DNA of 10,049 nt from BRH-c25 sp964574195 (GTDB lineage: Bacteria > Bacillota > Clostridia > Lutisporales > Lutisporaceae). The stretch lies in the NCBI GenBank assembly GCA_964574195.1, contig CAZNMO010000172.1, positions 1 to 10,049 of the forward strand, in the 5' to 3' direction. Position numbers and translations under genes: made by a program. This document shows, piece by piece, positions 7,542 to 10,049 of this stretch (the stretch's first letter is position 1; every line of letters starts with the position of its first letter). The notes under the pieces are model-generated. The model did not search any database and was not told the DNA's origin. It was given only the letters and a program-made list of their open reading frames with translations.

Positions 7542-8582
7542 ATGAATGGAGAGTTTCTCCAGGCGTTGGATCAGATAGCCAAGGAAAAAGGAATTTCCAA
7601 AGAACTTTTAATTGATGCAATTGATGCTGCACTGGTCACAGCATTCAAAAAGAATTTCGGGACTTCGCAGAACGTCAAGGTCACAATAGACAGGGAGTCC
7701 GGTGAAGTTGACGTCTATGCACTGAAGACAGTTGCAGAGGAAGTGGAGAGTGACCTGCTTAACATAAGCCTGCAGGATGCGAAAGCCCTGAACAAGAATT
7801 ATGAAATCGGCGATGTGGTTGAGATGAAGGTGACTCCAAGAAACTTCGGAAGAATAGCCGCACAGACCGCAAAGCAGGTCGTGGTACAGAGAATTAGAGA
7901 AGCAGAACGGGGCATCATATTTGACGAGTATATAAGCAGGGAAAATGAAATTGTTACAGGACTTGTTCAAAGGAAGGAAAAGAACAGTGTTTTCATAGAC
8001 CTGGGTAAGACAGAAGCTGTATTGGGACCCGGAGAACAGACACCAAATGAGGAGTACAACATAGGAGACAGGATAAAGACCTTCATAGTAGAAGTAAAAA
8101 AGACAAACAAAGGACCGCAGATAGTACTGTCCAGAACGCATCCCGGCCTTGTCAAGAGGCTGTTTGAACTGGAGGTTCCTGAAATACAGAGTGGAATAGT
8201 GGAAATCAAGAGTATCGCCAGGGAAGCCGGTTCAAGAACCAAGATTGCAGTATACTCCCATGATGAAAATATAGATCCTGTGGGAGCTTGTGTAGGTCAG
8301 AGGGGACAGCGGGTACAGGTGATCGTTGATGAGCTTAGGGGAGAAAAGATAGATATCATAGAGTGGAATCCCGATCCGGTGATATTTGTAGGAAGCGCAT
8401 TGAGTCCGGCTAAAGCGCTGGATGTGCAGATCAATGAAGAAATGAACGCCGCAAAGGTGGTAGTTGCCGATTCGCAGCTTTCACTGGCAATAGGCAAGGA
8501 AGGTCAGAATGCCAGACTTGCTGCTAAACTTACTGGTTGGAAGATTGATATAAAGAGTCAGTCGCAGGTTTTCGGTAGTTAA
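7542..8582 (+). CDS. nusA: Transcription termination/antitermination factor NusA
   Basis: RNA polymerase-associated elongation factor affecting pausing, intrinsic termination and antitermination. The protein is 346 residues: an N-terminal polymerase-binding domain (about 1-125, with DAIDAALVTAFKKNF and VTPRNFGRIAAQTAKQV), an S1 domain (about 133-200, GLVQRKEKNSVFIDLGKTEAVL), KH1 (with GACVGQRGQRV at 248-258) and KH2 (with AIGKEGQNARLAA at 316-328). It ends right after KH2, so the C-terminal acidic repeats of E. coli NusA are absent, which is usual for Firmicutes. The stop overlaps the start of the strong Shine-Dalgarno stretch of rnpM, 13 bp before its ATG. NusA often controls its own operon through the leader, which makes the hairpins upstream of rimP of interest. 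Confidence 0.98.
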   Translation: MNGEFLQALDQIAKEKGISKELLIDAIDAALVTAFKKNFGTSQNVKVTIDRESGEVDVYALKTVAEEVESDLLNISLQDAKALNKNYEIGDVVEMKVTPRNFGRIAAQTAKQVVVQRIREAERGIIFDEYISRENEIVTGLVQRKEKNSVFIDLGKTEAVLGPGEQTPNEEYNIGDRIKTFIVEVKKTNKGPQIVLSRTHPGLVKRLFELEVPEIQSGIVEIKSIAREAGSRTKIAVYSHDENIDPVGACVGQRGQRVQVIVDELRGEKIDIIEWNPDPVIFVGSALSPAKALDVQINEEMNAAKVVVADSQLSLAIGKEGQNARLAAKLTGWKIDIKSQSQVFGS

Positions 8583-8589
8583 AGGAGGT
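8582..8589 (+). promoter_or_regulatory. Near-consensus ribosome binding site of rnpM, touching the nusA stop codon
   Basis: AAGGAGGT, 6-7 bases before the ATG at 8596, matches the 16S anti-Shine-Dalgarno sequence almost fully. Its first base is the last base of the nusA TAA, so ribosomes ending nusA finish next to the rnpM initiation site. Confidence 0.8.
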
Positions 8590-8595
8590 GGCTCA

Positions 8596-8865
8596 ATGCT
8601 CAAAAAAAGGAAAGTACCTCTTAGAAAATGTCTCGGCTGCAACGAGATGAAACCCAAGAAGGAGCTAATAAGGATAGTAAGAAGCCCTGAAGGTAAGGTA
8701 GACATCGACAAGGCCGGAAAGGCACCTGGCAGAGGATGCTATATATGCCCGAGCATACAGTGTCTGGAAGCCGCCATTAAGGCAAAAAGAGTGGAAAAGG
8801 CACTGGAAGTACCGGTAGACGAAGAAGTTTTCAAAAAACTTAGGGAGCAATTGACCGGTGAATAA
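8596..8865 (+). CDS. rnpM: RNase P modulator RnpM (YlxR, DUF448)
   Basis: Small basic RNA-binding protein of 89 residues, the usual size. The YlxR signature is clear: VPLRKCLGCNEMKPKKELIRIVR near the N-terminus and GRGCYIC at 45-51. Cysteines at 12, 15, 48, 51 and 56 are noteworthy; the first four are arranged as two CxxC pairs. In B. subtilis the family member was reported to bind the RNase P RNA and modulate RNase P activity; that function is carried over from the family, not shown here. It sits between nusA and ylxQ as in Bacillus, and its TAA overlaps the GTG start of ylxQ by 8 bp. The start is fixed by the strong Shine-Dalgarno sequence. Confidence 0.95.
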   Translation: MLKKRKVPLRKCLGCNEMKPKKELIRIVRSPEGKVDIDKAGKAPGRGCYICPSIQCLEAAIKAKRVEKALEVPVDEEVFKKLREQLTGE

Positions 8866-9199
8866 GGCTTATTCGATGATAGGCCTTGCCAACAAAGCCG
8901 GTAAGTTGGTTTCGGGCGAGGATGCAGTAAGGAATTCTATCAGGAGCGGCAAATCTAAGCTGGTAATACTGGCTGAGGATGCCTCGGACAATACCAAGAA
9001 GCGCTTCAATAATTCCGCTGCTTTCTATAAAATAGCATTGATGACATGGGGCTTGAAGGAAGAGTTGGGGAACTGCATAGGGAAAAGTGAAAGGTCGGTA
9101 ATAGGAATAACCGATGACAACTTCAGCAAGAGTATAACGCAAAGACTTGAAGCAGAAGTGATTAAAAAAGAAAGACCTGGGGGTGATTTACTTGAATAA
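8858..9199 (+). CDS. ylxQ: L7Ae-family RNA-binding protein YlxQ
   Basis: A 113-residue protein of the L7Ae/L30e/Gadd45 fold, related to kink-turn-binding ribosomal proteins; the B. subtilis relative is YlxQ (RplGA). Diagnostic segments are IGLANKAGKLVSGED (8-22) and KLVILAEDASDNTKK (34-48), followed by a VIGITDDNFSKSI strand-helix near the C-terminus. The start is GTG at 8858, preceded by AGGGAG (8842-8847) 10 bases upstream; this puts the N-terminus where family members begin. It overlaps the end of rnpM by 8 bp and the start of infB by 8 bp, so its translation is probably coupled on both sides. The C-terminal tail (KKERPGGDLLE) also carries the infB Shine-Dalgarno sequence in its codons. 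The exact RNA target is unknown. Confidence 0.93.
   Translation: MNKAYSMIGLANKAGKLVSGEDAVRNSIRSGKSKLVILAEDASDNTKKRFNNSAAFYKIALMTWGLKEELGNCIGKSERSVIGITDDNFSKSITQRLEAEVIKKERPGGDLLE
9179..9187 (+). promoter_or_regulatory. Ribosome binding site that supports a TTG start for infB
   Basis: GGGGGTGAT resembles the anti-Shine-Dalgarno complement with one G in place of A, and lies 8 bases (from its GGGGG core) before TTG at 9192. It is inside the ylxQ coding region. The encoded start, MNKVRIYELAKELGV, matches the beginning of IF2 proteins, so TTG is the likely initiator. Confidence 0.75.
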
Positions 9200-10049
9200 A
9201 GTAAGAATATACGAATTAGCCAAGGAACTGGGAGTTCAGAGTAAAGATCTGGTAACAATAGCGCAAGGGCTTAAGATAGATGTGCACAATCATATGAGCA
9301 CTCTGGAGGACTCTGATATAGCTATGATAAAAGGAAGTATAAGCAAGAAGCAAGCTGTGCCGGACCAGGATAAGAAGCCAACAGCTCCTGTGAAAAGTGT
9401 AGAGACATTAAAACCGGAAGCAAATACGCAGAAAGCAGCCCCGGTTCAACAGTCTCCGCAGAGGCCACAGCAGCAGCAACAACAACAGCAACAACAACAG
9501 AGACCTGCACAGGGACAACAATATCAGCAAAGGCCGCAGCAAGGTCAGCAGTCACAGCAGAGACCACCGCAGCAGGGTGGACAACAGCAGAAGCCTGCAC
9601 AGGGACAGCAGTATCAACAGAGGCCTCAACAATCACAACAGAGACCACCACAGCAGGGAAGTCAGCAGCAACAACAAAGACCGCAGCAAGGTCAACAGCA
9701 ACAGCAGAGGCCTCAGCAAAGCCAGCAAACACAGCAAAGGCCGCCGCAAAATCAGCAAAGACAACAACAGCGTCCGGCGCAACATCAGCATCCAGCCAAT
9801 AATACCAGACCGGCAACAACGACCGGAGCTGTTGATACAGCAGCAAAAACCGTTCCTTCTTCTGTAGCCGAAGAAGAAAACGTACAATTGGATTCCAAAA
9901 AGGACTTGAACAAGGTTGAGAGAATTGGGAAAAAGCCTCAGAACAGAACACCTCAGGGAGGCAAACCACCATTCAAGCATCAGCAGGGAAGACCTGGTTT
10001 CAACAAGAATTTCAGACAAAAAGGCTATGTTGAACCAAAGAAGGAAGAA
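9192..10049 (+). CDS. infB: Translation initiation factor IF2, N-terminal part (3' end outside window)
   Basis: IF2 is the GTPase that brings initiator fMet-tRNA to the 30S subunit and promotes subunit joining. Only the first 286 codons are present and the frame is open to the right edge; the GTPase and tRNA-binding domains lie beyond. Residues 1-50 form the IF2 N-terminal domain (VRIYELAKELGVQSKDLV, then LKIDVHNHMSTLED). A Lys/Pro/Ala linker follows, then a very Gln-rich segment (residues 86-201; 67 of 116 are Gln by my count) made of imperfect decapeptides, then a Gly/Arg/Lys/Phe-containing stretch (GGKPPFKHQQGRPGFNKNFRQKG). The start is TTG, overlapping the ylxQ stop by 8 bp. Variable disordered linkers are normal in IF2, but one this Gln-dominated is striking. 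The frame has no stop or frameshift in what is visible. Confidence 0.94.
   Translation, partial: MNKVRIYELAKELGVQSKDLVTIAQGLKIDVHNHMSTLEDSDIAMIKGSISKKQAVPDQDKKPTAPVKSVETLKPEANTQKAAPVQQSPQRPQQQQQQQQQQQRPAQGQQYQQRPQQGQQSQQRPPQQGGQQQKPAQGQQYQQRPQQSQQRPPQQGSQQQQQRPQQGQQQQQRPQQSQQTQQRPPQNQQRQQQRPAQHQHPANNTRPATTTGAVDTAAKTVPSSVAEEENVQLDSKKDLNKVERIGKKPQNRTPQGGKPPFKHQQGRPGFNKNFRQKGYVEPKKEE
9447..9794 (+). repeat. Gln-rich tract with a 30-bp (10-residue) tandem repeat inside infB
   Basis: A run of 11 Gln codons (9468-9500) is followed by ten imperfect units beginning RP or KP: 9501-9530, 9531-9560, 9561-9590, 9591-9620, 9621-9641, 9642-9677, 9678-9707, 9708-9737, 9738-9770, 9771-9794. The consensus is R-P-x-Q-(G/S)-Q-Q-x-Q-Q. 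Units 1-3 (RPAQGQQYQQ, RPQQGQQSQQ, RPPQQGGQQQ) recur as units 4-6, with unit 5 three residues shorter and unit 6 two longer, suggesting a 90-bp duplication. CAA and CAG are mixed irregularly. Confidence 0.9.

Noticed and set aside
7542..8582. NusA thought truncated because it lacks C-terminal acidic repeats
   Set aside because: Firmicute NusA proteins normally end after KH2 at about this length.
9577..9867. Plus-strand 96-residue frame rich in Ser, Arg, Asn and His
   Set aside because: It is an out-of-frame reading of the infB Gln repeat (AGC/AAC codons), without its own Shine-Dalgarno sequence.
9322..9972. Long minus-strand open frame opposite infB, rich in Val/Ala, and a second Leu-rich one at 9633-10019
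   Set aside because: These are the antisense reading of CAA/CAG repeats (TTG/CTG, TGC/TGT) that happen to lack stops. There is no ribosome binding site or family resemblance, and the + strand frame is clearly IF2.
1..10049. New defence, toxin-antitoxin, CRISPR or mobile system
   Set aside because: Every gene belongs to a conserved housekeeping family except the glycosyltransferase, and no direct repeats, transposase or integrase motifs, or spacer arrays are present.

Overview
This is a core housekeeping stretch of a low-to-moderate GC Firmicute, most likely a member of Clostridia. The main evidence is a PolC-type replicative polymerase, found in Firmicutes and relatives, and the rimP-nusA-rnpM-ylxQ-infB order known from Bacillus and Clostridium. 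Strong GGAGG-type ribosome binding sites and a NusA without C-terminal acidic repeats agree. All genes are on the + strand. I see no tRNA or rRNA gene, CRISPR array, insertion sequence, prophage or defence cassette.

Left part (1-6770): the C-terminal two thirds of the site-2 protease RseP/RasP (cut by the left edge), ispG of the MEP isoprenoid pathway, a small soluble GT-A glycosyltransferase, and polC. B. subtilis has proS between rasP and polC. Here ispG and the glycosyltransferase fill that space and no proS is present. The spacing (7, 55 and 37 bp, the last measured to the revised polC start) fits one transcript.

Middle (6771-7045): the only sizeable non-coding stretch. It holds a good extended -10 promoter directly after polC, then an untranslated leader of about 220 nt. 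The leader contains a strong 8-bp hairpin, a copy of what looks like a dispersed CATCCTGA...AAGGATC intergenic repeat, and two back-to-back short hairpins before the rimP ribosome binding site. This is the most likely place for control of the downstream operon.

Right part (7046-10049): rimP (30S maturation), nusA (transcription elongation, termination and antitermination), rnpM/ylxR (RNase P modulator family), ylxQ (L7Ae-like RNA-binding protein) and the 5' part of infB (initiation factor IF2, cut by the right edge). Together they couple transcription, RNA processing and translation initiation. The last two junctions are 8-bp overlaps of the same form (NTGAATAA), suggesting translational coupling.

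Nothing here looks like a new defence or mobile system. The features most worth a second look are the Gln-rich decapeptide-repeat linker in IF2, the structured rimP leader with its repeat, and the GpgS-like glycosyltransferase placed between ispG and polC.
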